Of a stretch of 64,000 nt of DNA, positions 10,141-18,593 are shown in pieces; position 1 is the first letter of the stretch, and each line of letters starts with the position of its first letter. The stretch spans positions 1,674,001 to 1,738,000 of the forward strand of contig CANMGU010000001.1 in the NCBI GenBank assembly GCA_947497455.1, read 5' to 3'. The notes under the pieces are model-generated. The model ran no database searches. It had not been told where the DNA came from and was given only the letters and a program-made list of their open reading frames with translations. Position numbers and translations under genes: made by a program. The DNA is from an uncultured Sphingomonadaceae bacterium. GTDB taxonomy: Bacteria > Pseudomonadota > Alphaproteobacteria > Sphingomonadales > Sphingomonadaceae.

Positions 10141-11661
10141 CTATTCACCGGCAATGCCCATATGCCATTTTTGTCGAGCTTTCGTCGGATAGGTTTCAAG
10201 GTTGCCGAAATAACGCCCAAGTGCGACGTGAAAATTGGCATCGTCGACTGCGCCGCCAAGTAACAGCTCCTCATCCAGTTCATCGCTTGCGTCATGATAG
10301 CGCCCGTTCAGATAGCTATCGAGACGCTCCTGATCCGAAAAAGCGCTAGTGACCATAAATGCCGGAATGTTTTTCTCCAGAAAGACATAACCGTCCTGCC
10401 GCTTTAGAAAGGCATTGGCTTTGTCCGTTTTGTCTATTTCCCGATCTTCTGCGACAGCGACTTTTTCAAGATCATCATCCAAATCTGTCTCACCGCGCCC
10501 GACAATCGCCAGCAGCTTGCCATTTGGTGCCAGAGCCACCGTATCAGCGTTGAACACGGCGACCAGCTTTTCCAATGGGAAGCTTGGATTAGCAGCAAAA
10601 GCTCTTGCGCCCAGCAATCCGCTTTCTTCGGCTGTGGTTGCGAGAAAATAGATGTCGCGGTCCGGTCGCACCTTCGACAACCGCTTTGCGGTCTCGATTA
10701 ACAGTGAGATGCCGCTCGCATTATCTACGGCCCCGTTGCAGATACGGTCTACAGCAGGAGCCTGGCGACATTCGCCAAGATGGTCCCAATGTCCCAGAAA
10801 AAGCACCGCACCGCTGCCGGGTTTGCGCCCGGTTATTTTACCAATGACATTATGGGATTGATAGGATCGGACCCGCGTATCGGCTGACAAATCCGTATAG
10901 ATACCGGTTTGCAAGGGACGGAAATCGCCCGACGCTGCGTCCTCAGCCAACTTATTATGATCAATTCCCGTCTTCCGCAGCAACCTATTGGCTGCCGCCT
11001 TGCTGATAATGCCCTCCAGACCAGCATGTTGTCCGTCGACATCCAGGTTTGTACTGGAACCGCGAAAACGTCTGGCCAGTCGACCAAATCTAGCTTCGCT
11101 GCTCGCTATAGAAATTACGCCCCATGCCCCAGCAGCAAGTATCTTGGCTTTGCGATCACGATAGCTAGGAAACTCCTTGGTTCCTGGTGGTGATCGCAAG
11201 AACATGAAAACCAATTTGGTTGAGACGGCTTCAGCCAACTGTTCCTCGCTTTGGTTTCCGTAACCAACATGCACGATGGGAACATTTGTCGACCGGCCTG
11301 ATTGCATCGCAGAACGCAGAATAATCTGATTTTCATCAATCCGGATAACCTTTTCACGCTTACCATTAAAGCGCGTGAAGCGCACAGTCTGTTTCAATGG
11401 TGTCCGATCGACCAATGCGACCGGCGCATACCATGATGCTGATCCAGTCGCTGGAACCAATCCGGCTTTTTGCCACTCTGTTGCGATATATTGAAGGGTC
11501 TTGTTCTCCCCCTGGGTTCCTGGCTTCCGGCCACCAAAATCATCACTCGCCAATATTTCAATATGCGCGCGCAAATCTGTTTCCGAGATATCCTCTGCTT
11601 GGGCGGTGTAAGAAAACGCAAACGCAAACGCCAACATGGCGACACACATGATAAAACGCAT
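10141..11661 (-). CDS. exported M28-family zinc aminopeptidase
   Basis: A 506-residue secreted peptidase. The ATG at 11661 is preferred because it starts a signal peptide (MRFIMCVAMLAFAFAFSYTAQA); the longest frame begins at 11760, four bases from the divergent SPFH gene, and would hide it. A PA domain (about 130-240) precedes the M28 metallopeptidase domain, whose zinc motifs are visible as LGHWDHLG, GAVDNASG, AEESGLLGARAF and RYHDASDE. Members remove N-terminal residues from peptides in the periplasm or outside the cell. A paralogous lipoprotein form lies at 21201-22877. Confidence 0.87.
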   Translation of the reverse strand: MRFIMCVAMLAFAFAFSYTAQAEDISETDLRAHIEILASDDFGGRKPGTQGENKTLQYIATEWQKAGLVPATGSASWYAPVALVDRTPLKQTVRFTRFNGKREKVIRIDENQIILRSAMQSGRSTNVPIVHVGYGNQSEEQLAEAVSTKLVFMFLRSPPGTKEFPSYRDRKAKILAAGAWGVISIASSEARFGRLARRFRGSSTNLDVDGQHAGLEGIISKAAANRLLRKTGIDHNKLAEDAASGDFRPLQTGIYTDLSADTRVRSYQSHNVIGKITGRKPGSGAVLFLGHWDHLGECRQAPAVDRICNGAVDNASGISLLIETAKRLSKVRPDRDIYFLATTAEESGLLGARAFAANPSFPLEKLVAVFNADTVALAPNGKLLAIVGRGETDLDDDLEKVAVAEDREIDKTDKANAFLKRQDGYVFLEKNIPAFMVTSAFSDQERLDSYLNGRYHDASDELDEELLLGGAVDDANFHVALGRYFGNLETYPTKARQKWHMGIAGE

Positions 11662-11763
11662 AGAATCTGGTAACCTTGTTTCAGAGCGGAAAATTTGCTT
11701 TTTCCTTGGCATTTTGACGAGAATAATCAATGATGTTCTAAATATTTTGGAGGCTGGCAAAAC

Positions 11764-12723
11764 ATGGAATTTCTTTTACTACTCGTTCTGATCGTGGTGA
11801 TCGTTTATCTTTTTGCAAGCATAAAGATTGTTCGGCAGGGCTATGAGTATACCATCGAGTATTTTGGCCGCTTTACGACTATCGCTAAGCCGGGTTTTAA
11901 CTTCTTCCCTGCGTTTCTTTATCGCGTTGGCCGCAAAGTCAACATGATGGAACAAGTTTTGGATATCCCAGGACAGGAAATCATCACAAAGGACAACGCG
12001 ATGATCTCCACCGACGGTGTCGTGTTTTTCCAAGTCCTGGAAGCTGCGAAAGCCGCTTATGAAGTGAACGATCTTTACAATGCAATTCTAAACCTTGTGA
12101 CGACCAATCTAAGAACTGTCATGGGTTCAATGGATCTCGACGAAACCCTTTCCAAGCGTGACGAGATCAACGCGCGCCTATTGACGGTGATTGATGATGC
12201 CACCACGCCTTGGGGCATTAAAATCACTCGTGTTGAAATCAAAGATATTCGCCCACCACAAGATATCGTCAATGCAATGGCCCGCCAAATGAAGGCAGAG
12301 CGCGAGAAACGGGCCAATATTCTGGATGCAGAAGGTGCACGCGCTTCGGAAATTCTGCGTTCAGAAGGCGAAAAGCAGGGTGAGATATTGCAAGCGGAAG
12401 GCCGCAAAGCATCCGCCTTTCTGGACGCTGAAGCCCGCGAACGGGAAGCAGAAGCGGAAGCCAAGGCGACAAAAATGGTTTCCGAGGCAATTGCAAATGG
12501 AAACGCTCAGGCGATCAATTATTTTGTGGCCCAGGATTATGTCAAGGCCGTTGAGAAATTCGCTACGTCGCCCAATGCCAAAACCATCTTGTTCCCGGTT
12601 GAGGCAACCCAGCTGATCGGTACACTGGGCGGTATCGGCGAGCTCGCCAAGGAAGCAATAGGGGACAAGACTCCATCAGCACCGCCGACCAAGCCCAAGC
12701 GCAAGGGACCGTTTGAGCAATAA
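11764..12723 (+). CDS. SPFH/Band-7 (stomatin-like, QmcA type) membrane protein
   Basis: A 319-residue protein with one N-terminal membrane helix (residues 2-20), a Band-7/SPFH domain (about 22-190, with GYEYTIEYFGRFTTIAKPGFNF and the conserved TRVEIKDIRPP), a charged Ala/Glu coiled coil (about 175-235), and a Pro/Lys-rich tail. SPFH proteins form large membrane-microdomain cages and often bind FtsH. The NfeD partner follows 18 bases downstream, the classic stomatin-NfeD pairing. The tight start near the divergent M28 gene suggests a short back-to-back promoter region. Confidence 0.92.
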   Translation: MEFLLLLVLIVVIVYLFASIKIVRQGYEYTIEYFGRFTTIAKPGFNFFPAFLYRVGRKVNMMEQVLDIPGQEIITKDNAMISTDGVVFFQVLEAAKAAYEVNDLYNAILNLVTTNLRTVMGSMDLDETLSKRDEINARLLTVIDDATTPWGIKITRVEIKDIRPPQDIVNAMARQMKAEREKRANILDAEGARASEILRSEGEKQGEILQAEGRKASAFLDAEAREREAEAEAKATKMVSEAIANGNAQAINYFVAQDYVKAVEKFATSPNAKTILFPVEATQLIGTLGGIGELAKEAIGDKTPSAPPTKPKRKGPFEQ

Positions 12724-12741
12724 TCGAAACACAGGTATGCT

Positions 12742-13200
12742 ATGACCGATTTGTTTTCTACCGATCCAGCTTATATCTGGCTGACATTGGCAGCTTTGCT
12801 TGCACTTGCGGAAATTTTTGTGCCGGGCGTTTTCCTGATCTGGGTTGCCGCCGCAGCGGCGGTTACCGGCATTGCCAGTACATTTATTGAATTGACCCTA
12901 GCTGGTCAGCTGACGCTATTCGGTCTTTCTACCATTGCAAGCGTGTTACTGGGTCGCCGTTGGTATTTGACCAATGTCGTGAAAAGTGAAGACCCACTAC
13001 TCAACGACCGCGCTGCGCGCATGATTGGAACGACCGTGACCGTCGTCAAGCCGGTCAACGCGACATCTGGCCGTGTCAAAGTGGCCGATGGAATTTGGTC
13101 TGCACGCGGCCCTGTCCTGAAAAAGGGTGAGACCGCGCGCATTGTAGATGTCACCGACGGCGTATTGATCTTGGAAGAAATGCCCGACCAAATCACCTGA
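12742..13200 (+). CDS. NfeD-family membrane protein
   Basis: A 152-residue short NfeD. Two or three transmembrane helices occupy about residues 10-70 (including LTLAALLALAEIFVPGVFLIW and a second long hydrophobic block). A C-terminal OB-fold domain (about 85-150) follows, with TTVTVVKPVNATSGRVKVADG and the DGVLILEE end. NfeD proteins act with adjacent SPFH proteins in membrane quality control and microdomain organisation. It ends 23 bases before the convergent gene at 13224. Confidence 0.9.
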   Translation: MTDLFSTDPAYIWLTLAALLALAEIFVPGVFLIWVAAAAAVTGIASTFIELTLAGQLTLFGLSTIASVLLGRRWYLTNVVKSEDPLLNDRAARMIGTTVTVVKPVNATSGRVKVADGIWSARGPVLKKGETARIVDVTDGVLILEEMPDQIT

Positions 13201-13223
13201 TTGACGGGCATCTCGGTCTGGAC

Positions 13224-13604
13224 TTATTTCTTAAAGAAGCCCTTGGCCATGTCGGTAATGTCATTCAGCGGATTGCCATCACCATCGCGGTCCAGAAAAC
13301 CACTGACTTTGCCAAGTATACCGTCCTCGCCGCCGAGCTTATCCATCAGACCGCCTTCGCCATCCAGCCCGGCCTTTTCCGCCATCGCGGGCATAAGGCC
13401 TTTAAGTTTCTCTGCATCAACGCCGGCTTCCGCCGCTGCTTCCTTGATTGCGGTTGCTTTATCAACGCTGCCGTCCTGCAATTTCGAAAACAGCGCTTCA
13501 CCACCAGATTTCAGTTCGTCAGCCGACATGCCGACTTTTTCAGCTAGGCTGTCCAGATTTACATTGTCAGGCAACATGCCCAGTGCATTGTCCAAAAGTC
13601 CCAT
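13224..13604 (-). CDS. small acidic/helical protein with C-terminal DRDGDGNP loop
   Basis: A 126-residue protein with no signal peptide and no family I can name with certainty. It is mostly amphipathic helices (DSLAEKVGMSADELKSGGEA, KLKGLMPAMAEKAG). It ends with a Ca-loop-like motif FLDRDGDGNPLNDITDMAKG (residues about 103-122), nearly identical to the tail of the gene just upstream on the same strand. The D-x-D-G-D-G-x-P-x-x-D spacing resembles EF-hand or dockerin calcium loops; binding is inferred. The 24-base gap to the upstream gene suggests one operon. Confidence 0.7.
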   Translation of the reverse strand: MGLLDNALGMLPDNVNLDSLAEKVGMSADELKSGGEALFSKLQDGSVDKATAIKEAAAEAGVDAEKLKGLMPAMAEKAGLDGEGGLMDKLGGEDGILGKVSGFLDRDGDGNPLNDITDMAKGFFKK

Positions 13605-13628
13605 TTCTTCTCTCCTTTTATTGCTATT

Positions 13629-14210
13629 CTAACGCGCCAGCTTGCCCGCCATGCCGATGATATCATCGAGCGGATTGCCGTCGCCATCAAGGTCAAGCAG
13701 CGAGCCCAATCCGCCCAGACCACCCGACGATGATGCGGACGAACCGCCACCGAGAAGGCCACCAATCAGACTGCCAAGGCCGCCTCCGCTATTGCCGCTA
13801 TTATCACCGCCCTGCTTTGCCATATAGCCCGCCACCATCATCGCGACGACGGGAAGCATTTTTTTCAGCAAATCGCTGCTTATACCGGTTTGTTGTTCGG
13901 CACCGGCGGCAACCGTACGACTTACTTCCTTCGATCCGAAAATCTGGCCGAGCACTTCATTGCCCTGACTTACCGGCGTAGGATCCGTTCCTAACACATT
14001 GTCCAGTAACCCGCCACCACCGAGCTGTCCCAAGAGACCGCCCAGACCATCCAGACCGCTGGGGTGTGCTTGCGTGGTCTTCTTAAAACCGCCGAGAACT
14101 GCGGGGAGCAGCGCAGCCGCACCGGCTTGAGCTACGCTTTCATTTACACCCAGTTCACGTGCCATGGTTTCGATGCCACCTGACTGCTGCAATATTTCCA
14201 AAATGCTCAT
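13629..14210 (-). CDS. DUF937-family glycine-rich protein
   Basis: A 193-residue protein. The N-terminal part (about 1-115: MSILEILQQSGGIETMARELGVNES, then AAALLPAVLGGFKK) is typical of DUF937 (YidB-like) proteins, with a hydrophobic segment LLKKMLPVVAMMVAGYMAK near 115-133. A low-complexity Gly/Ser linker (about 134-170) follows, and then the C-terminal motif LLDLDGDGNPLDDIIGMAGK shared with the downstream 126-residue protein. The function of DUF937 is unknown. A purine-rich Shine-Dalgarno (AAGGAGACC) lies just upstream of the start. Confidence 0.78.
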   Translation of the reverse strand: MSILEILQQSGGIETMARELGVNESVAQAGAAALLPAVLGGFKKTTQAHPSGLDGLGGLLGQLGGGGLLDNVLGTDPTPVSQGNEVLGQIFGSKEVSRTVAAGAEQQTGISSDLLKKMLPVVAMMVAGYMAKQGGDNSGNSGGGLGSLIGGLLGGGSSASSSGGLGGLGSLLDLDGDGNPLDDIIGMAGKLAR

Positions 14211-14446
14211 TTCCGGTCTCCTTAAGCCCCGCAGGGGTCATTATTGATTCTGTCGATTTAAACCCCTCATTAGCATGTTTTCATGCCCAAAACGCATGAG
14301 TTGCAAAGGTTTACGAGTATTTACACTCTAGTACACCATTGATCGGCAAAAAACACCATACGGCATTTGACTCTACGCAATGGAACTCCGAATAACGGTA
14401 TCAAGGGCAAACAAAATACCCCTGAGGAATCAAAGAGGAGCAAATC

Positions 14447-14812
14447 ATGAGCATATTTGGAAAAATCAAAAGCGCCATTTTCGGCGGTGAAGCAAAAGCC
14501 GCTGAACCGGAAGCAGCAGCACCCGCAGCCGAAGCAGCACCAGCGGCACGCGCAGCCATTACCGACGTCGATGTCACCGCAAGGCTCGACAATATCCCCG
14601 GATCGGACAAGCTAAATTGGCGCACGTCGATTGTCGACTTGATGAAACTGGTTCAGATTGATGCAAGCTACGAAAATCGGAAGGCGCTGGCTCAGGAACT
14701 GGGCAACGCCAGCTATAGCGGTTCAGCGGAAGATAATATCGCTCTGCACAAGCGCGTCATGTCGGAAATTGCAGCCAATGGCGGCATCGTACCGGCTGAA
14801 TTGAAAGACTGA
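14447..14812 (+). CDS. DUF3597 domain protein
   Basis: A 121-residue protein with a strong AGAGGAG ribosome-binding site before the ATG. Residues 1-45 are a short conserved start (MSIFGKIKSAIFGG) and an Ala/Glu-rich linker. The C-terminal domain (about 48-121, VDVTARLDNIPGSDKLNWRTS through IAANGGIVPAELKD) matches DUF3597, related to LysM-associated proteins and of unknown role. It stands alone with its own promoter region (14211-14446 carries no other recognisable feature). Confidence 0.8.
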   Translation: MSIFGKIKSAIFGGEAKAAEPEAAAPAAEAAPAARAAITDVDVTARLDNIPGSDKLNWRTSIVDLMKLVQIDASYENRKALAQELGNASYSGSAEDNIALHKRVMSEIAANGGIVPAELKD

Positions 14813-14822
14813 TTTTTCAGTC
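14807..14822 (+). terminator. weak hairpin overlapping the stop codon of the DUF3597 gene
   Basis: GACTGA at 14807-14812, a TTTT loop, and TCAGTC at 14817-14822 form a six-base-pair stem that includes the stop codon, followed by CTTTACT. The U-tract is short, so termination is uncertain. Confidence 0.3.
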
Positions 14823-14863
14823 CTTTACTGGACGTGATGTCCAAATAATCTTAGGCGGGGGTT

Positions 14864-15514
14864 ATGAGTGATCATAGCCCCCTTTCTTTTGCCGAAGCCC
14901 CGAAAAACTGTCGCCGCTGCCCGCGCTTAGTTGGTTTGCGCAAGTCACTCCGCAAAGAACATAGCGATTGGTGGAACGCCCCGGTCCCGGCATTTGGTGA
15001 CCCTGAGGCCTGGCTCGCAATTGTCGGGCTTGCACCGGGCAAGGAAGGTGCAAACCGGACTGGCAGACCATTTACCGGTGACGCGTCCGGCGATTTGCTT
15101 TTCGCGACGTTGGACAATGTCGGTCTCTCCAACGGCAAGTTTCAATCTCGCGCGGATGATGGCGTGACCCTGAATGGTGCGATGATCCTCAATGCAGTCA
15201 AATGCCTGCCACCAGAGAACAAACCCAATGGTCCGGAGATTAACAATTGCCGCCCCTATCTCATCAAGGCTCTGGATAGCCTGCCCAACTTGAACGTTAT
15301 CCTGGCTCTAGGAAAAATTGCACATGACAGCGTGATCAGAATGACGGGTGGCAAGCTGGCAGACTATAGATTTGCGCATCGTGCAGAGCATAGATTGCCC
15401 GATGGCCGGATCTTGATCGATAGCTATCATTGTAGCCGATATAACGTGAATACAAAACGACTGACGGCTGCGATGTTTGAAGAGGTATTTCACACAGCCT
15501 TGGCGCGTCGTTAG
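14864..15514 (+). CDS. uracil-DNA glycosylase, family 5 (UDGb) type
   Basis: A 216-residue DNA repair enzyme that excises deaminated bases (uracil, and in this family also hypoxanthine and related bases). Four cysteines expected to bind an iron-sulfur cluster are seen: Cys16 and Cys19 (CRRC), Cys114 and Cys129. Motif A, GLAPGKEGANRTGRPF, spans 55-70, and the C-terminal motif DSYHCSRYNVNT is the family 5 signature. The stop overlaps the convergent aguB stop by four bases. No SOS box is visible upstream. Confidence 0.9.
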   Translation: MSDHSPLSFAEAPKNCRRCPRLVGLRKSLRKEHSDWWNAPVPAFGDPEAWLAIVGLAPGKEGANRTGRPFTGDASGDLLFATLDNVGLSNGKFQSRADDGVTLNGAMILNAVKCLPPENKPNGPEINNCRPYLIKALDSLPNLNVILALGKIAHDSVIRMTGGKLADYRFAHRAEHRLPDGRILIDSYHCSRYNVNTKRLTAAMFEEVFHTALARR

Positions 15515-16362
15515 CGATCCTCGAACAAGCGTCCGTAAAGCTCTGGTCGCCGATCCCTGAAAAAACCCATGCCTGCCCGGTGCTTGCGCGCCTGTTCCAG
15601 ATCAAAGGTCGCCACCAGGACTCCGCTATCTTCTGAACCAAATTCCAACACCAGATCACCCCATTCATTGGCGATGAAGCTATGACCATAGAAGCTCTGC
15701 CCATCTTCCTCACCAATGCGGTTGCTTGCAACCACCGGCATGCAATTGCTAACGGCGTGCCCCTGCATCGCGCGTCGCCACATCTGGCTGGTGTCAAGGT
15801 TCGCGTCATAAGGTTCTGAACCAATCGCGGTTGGGTAGAACAGGACTTCTGCACCCAAAAGTGCCATTGCCCGTGCGGTTTCGGGATACCATTGGTCCCA
15901 GCATATACCGACGCCGATGGTGGTTCCAAAGACATCCCAGGTCTTGAAACCGCTATTGCCGGGACGGAAATAGAATTTTTCCTCATAGCCCGGCCCGTCG
16001 GGAATATGGCTCTTGCGATATACGCCCATGATTTCACCGTTCGGATCGATCATTGCAACGCTGTTATAATGATGCGGTCCGTCACGCTCAAAGAAGCTTG
16101 TGGGAACCGCTACTCCCAATTGCTGCGCAAGCTTTTGCATGGCTTGAACAGGTGCACTGTCTTGTGTTGGTCTTGCCAGCGCAAACAATGCTTCATCTTC
16201 GGTCTTACAAAAATACGGACCAGCAAATAGCTCCGGCGGCAATATAATCTGTGCGCCCTGCTCTGCCGCTTCGGCCACATGCGCGCTCACGGCCTCAATA
16301 TTTTCTGTTTCGCTGCCATTCAGGGTCAATTGCAAAGCAGCAAGCGTGATGTTTTGTGTCAT
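15511..16362 (-). CDS. aguB: N-carbamoylputrescine amidohydrolase
   Basis: A 283-residue nitrilase-superfamily enzyme that hydrolyses N-carbamoylputrescine to putrescine, CO2 and ammonia, the last step of the agmatine route. The ATG at 16362 (MTQNITLAALQL) is chosen over an upstream start, which would overlap the preceding gene. The catalytic triad is Glu44 (LPPELF), Lys117 (VYRKSHIPDGPGYEEKFYF) and Cys154 (VGICWDQWYPE), all in the expected AguB contexts. The partner aguA lies 4 kb away on the same strand, with unrelated genes between. Confidence 0.93.
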   Translation of the reverse strand: MTQNITLAALQLTLNGSETENIEAVSAHVAEAAEQGAQIILPPELFAGPYFCKTEDEALFALARPTQDSAPVQAMQKLAQQLGVAVPTSFFERDGPHHYNSVAMIDPNGEIMGVYRKSHIPDGPGYEEKFYFRPGNSGFKTWDVFGTTIGVGICWDQWYPETARAMALLGAEVLFYPTAIGSEPYDANLDTSQMWRRAMQGHAVSNCMPVVASNRIGEEDGQSFYGHSFIANEWGDLVLEFGSEDSGVLVATFDLEQARKHRAGMGFFRDRRPELYGRLFEDR

Positions 16363-16369
16363 GATGCGC

Positions 16370-16720
16370 TCATAGCTTGATGCCGAAACGGGCTGCAATT
16401 GGAATTGTCGCGATATAAAGGATAATCGTGACCAAAACACCCGCCGACAACGAAGCCCAGAAGTTGATCCCTTGTCGCAACATGACCGGGATGATCAGGA
16501 ACATCGGCAGGCTGGGAATAACGTAGAAGAAAGTCGCTTGCACATGCCCAGCCAATAATTCCGTATCGCCGGTATCACGCCACAACCAGATCATCGCCAA
16601 TATGGAGATTAGTGGCAGTGACGCGATTAGCGCACCCATGGCCGGGTAGCGGCGGGCGATGATTGCAACAATGGCAACAATCACCCCCGAAACTATCGCC
16701 CGGACCGCAAACTCACCCAT
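16370..16720 (-). CDS. DUF3147-family membrane protein
   Basis: A 116-residue, very hydrophobic protein with about four transmembrane helices (residues about 8-22, 30-46, 63-80, 90-108). It has the phrase RRYPAMGALIASLPLISILAM, typical of DUF3147 proteins. Function unknown. It ends 8 bases before the aguB start and begins 14 bases after the exported methyltransferase gene, so it is probably part of the same transcript as aguB. Confidence 0.75.
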   Translation of the reverse strand: MGEFAVRAIVSGVIVAIVAIIARRYPAMGALIASLPLISILAMIWLWRDTGDTELLAGHVQATFFYVIPSLPMFLIIPVMLRQGINFWASLSAGVLVTIILYIATIPIAARFGIKL

Positions 16721-16734
16721 ATATCAACATGACG

Positions 16735-17592
16735 TCATGGCAGCTTTTTGAACAACAAGGTCATGCGGTCCGATTCACCGATCGCAGTGAACTTGGCTTT
16801 GTCGGTATCGCCCTCGGCATAGCGTGGCGGCAGAGTCCAGACACCTTTTGGATAGTCCGCCGTGTCTTTTGGATTGGCATTGACTTCGGACTGTTTGACC
16901 AGTTCAAAACCATGCGCCTCCATGAACTTCACCACCGTATCCGTACGCAAATAGCCTTTGTTGCCATCGGCATAGCTAAATGGCGTGCCGTCCTTGGCGC
17001 GATGCTGAATGATGCCGACCATGCCACCATCTTTCAGCATATTGCGCATCACCTTGATCTCGCTGTCTGCCAGATTCCAACGCATCAAATTGTGCATCAT
17101 CCGCGGAATGATAACGAAATCGGCAGTGCCATTGGCTTCTTCAGGCACCTTGTCAGCGGTATAGGCGGAAAATTTCGCAGCTGGTATACCGGTCCATTCG
17201 GCCACGTCATTAGGAAACTTGGCAGGGAAGCCGCGAATACGTTCCTTGGCTTCATCACCGAAAGGCAAAGGATCCGGCGCGAAGGTCAGACCGATAAATT
17301 TTCCTTTTTCAGCAACATAAGGCGCCAATACCCGGGAATACCAACCGCCACCGGGAACATATTCGACAACCGTGTGACTGGGCTTGATACCAAAGAAACT
17401 AACCGTCTCGGCCGGATGCCGAAATATATCGCGCGCCTTGTCCTCTGCGCGCCGCTCATGCGCAATAACCGCATTCAAGCTGGTTTCGTGCGACACGCCT
17501 TCTTTAGCATGATGATTTGCGGAGGCCGGCATAAGGGCAAGCGATCCAAAGGCCGTCATAGCGCTTATCAAGATCAGTTTCTTTTTCATCAT
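16735..17592 (-). CDS. exported class I SAM-methyltransferase-like protein (COG4798 type), copy 1
   Basis: A 285-residue protein from the ATG pair at 17592/17589, preceded by GAGAGGAAAA. Residues 1-25 are a signal peptide (MMKKKLILISAMTAFGSLAL, then PASA). The mature part has a Rossmann methyltransferase fold signature in unusual form, HTVVEYVPGGGWYSRVLAPY, and later RMMHNLMRW and VGIIQHRAKDG. Both this and its neighbour keep an identical C-terminal SDRMTLLFKK. A methyltransferase fold outside the cytoplasm is odd, because SAM is cytoplasmic; the activity is unknown. It is paralogous to 17658-18518. Confidence 0.82.
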   Translation of the reverse strand: MMKKKLILISAMTAFGSLALMPASANHHAKEGVSHETSLNAVIAHERRAEDKARDIFRHPAETVSFFGIKPSHTVVEYVPGGGWYSRVLAPYVAEKGKFIGLTFAPDPLPFGDEAKERIRGFPAKFPNDVAEWTGIPAAKFSAYTADKVPEEANGTADFVIIPRMMHNLMRWNLADSEIKVMRNMLKDGGMVGIIQHRAKDGTPFSYADGNKGYLRTDTVVKFMEAHGFELVKQSEVNANPKDTADYPKGVWTLPPRYAEGDTDKAKFTAIGESDRMTLLFKKLP

Positions 17593-17657
17593 TTTTCCTC
17601 TCGTTCGAAAGTCAGTCAATAGCCGGGCCGACACATTCAGTCGTCTCCCTGCAAGAA

Positions 17658-18518
17658 TTAAGGCCGTTTCTTGAACAGCAAGGTCATGCGGTCGGACTCG
17701 CCAATGGCCTGATATTTGGCTCGGTCTTGATCCTTATTGGTCAGAACCGGTGGCAGGGTCCAGACGCCTTTCTCGTAATCTTTGGTGTCTTTGGGATTCG
17801 CATTGATATCAGACGAATCTACCAGTTCAAAACCGTTAAGCTCAAATAGGGCGATGATTGAGCTTTGCTTTAAATAGCCTCTTGTACCCTTCGACATCGC
17901 ATAGGTTGCATTTTCATTGGCGCGATGCTGGACGATCCCGATCATGCCGTCATCTGCCAATATTGTGCGCAGAGCCTGTAGTTCGGAATCGGAACGAGCG
18001 CCATTCAACATACCATGCATCGAGCGGAATATCAGAACCCGATCAATTTTGCCCTTCATCTCTTCGGGCACTTCATCGCTCTCATAAGCGGCAATCTGGT
18101 CAGCGGGCACACCCGTCCATCCTGATGCCGCATCCGGAAAGCGCTCGGGCCAGCTTTTGGAGCGCCCTTCCCGGGCCCGGCTAGTGAAGTTGATGCTGTC
18201 ACTGTTTCCGTTGACCGCGATATATTTTCCACTGCCGCTCAGATAGGGCAGCAATATCCGCGTATACCATCCACCACCGGGACCATATTCCGCCACTGTA
18301 TGCGTCGGCTTAACTTGAAAAAATGCTAGAGTTTCAGCAGGGTTGCGATAAACATCACGGGCTGTGTCATCCTTGCGTCGATCATGTTTGATCACAGCGG
18401 TCAGGTTGGCGTCACTATGCGCCGCACCGTCTTTTGTATGATCTTTTGCCAGCGCAGGAACCCCTGCAGTTGCCAACAATGCTGTCGCCACGCCAGCGAA
18501 TAGGAGCTTCTTAGTCAT
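17658..18518 (-). CDS. exported class I SAM-methyltransferase-like protein (COG4798 type), copy 2
   Basis: A 286-residue paralogue of the previous gene, 65 bases upstream of it on the same strand. The signal peptide is residues 1-24 (MTKKLLFAGVATALLATAG, then ALA). The mature protein repeats the same landmarks: KHDRRKDDTARDVYRNPAETL, AEYGPGGGWYTRILLPYL, FRSMHGML, and the SDRMTLLFKK end. A tandem duplication is the simplest origin. The GGGWY version of motif I suggests altered cofactor binding or a different role; no function is established. Confidence 0.82.
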   Translation of the reverse strand: MTKKLLFAGVATALLATAGVPALAKDHTKDGAAHSDANLTAVIKHDRRKDDTARDVYRNPAETLAFFQVKPTHTVAEYGPGGGWYTRILLPYLSGSGKYIAVNGNSDSINFTSRAREGRSKSWPERFPDAASGWTGVPADQIAAYESDEVPEEMKGKIDRVLIFRSMHGMLNGARSDSELQALRTILADDGMIGIVQHRANENATYAMSKGTRGYLKQSSIIALFELNGFELVDSSDINANPKDTKDYEKGVWTLPPVLTNKDQDRAKYQAIGESDRMTLLFKKRP

Positions 18519-18593
18519 TCATTCAGACCTTTCAGTTGGGGAATATCTCTCTGATATCGAACATAAATCAGCTGCACGGTGATGCAAAGCAGT

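Noticed and set aside
11612..11634. Apparent AAACGC tandem repeat
   Set aside because: It encodes the Ala-Phe alternation of the M28 signal peptide on the minus strand, so it is coding rather than a repeat element.
14864..15514. SOS control of the uracil-DNA glycosylase
   Set aside because: No GAAC-N7-GAAC or GTTC-N7-GTTC site was found in the 50 bases before its start.
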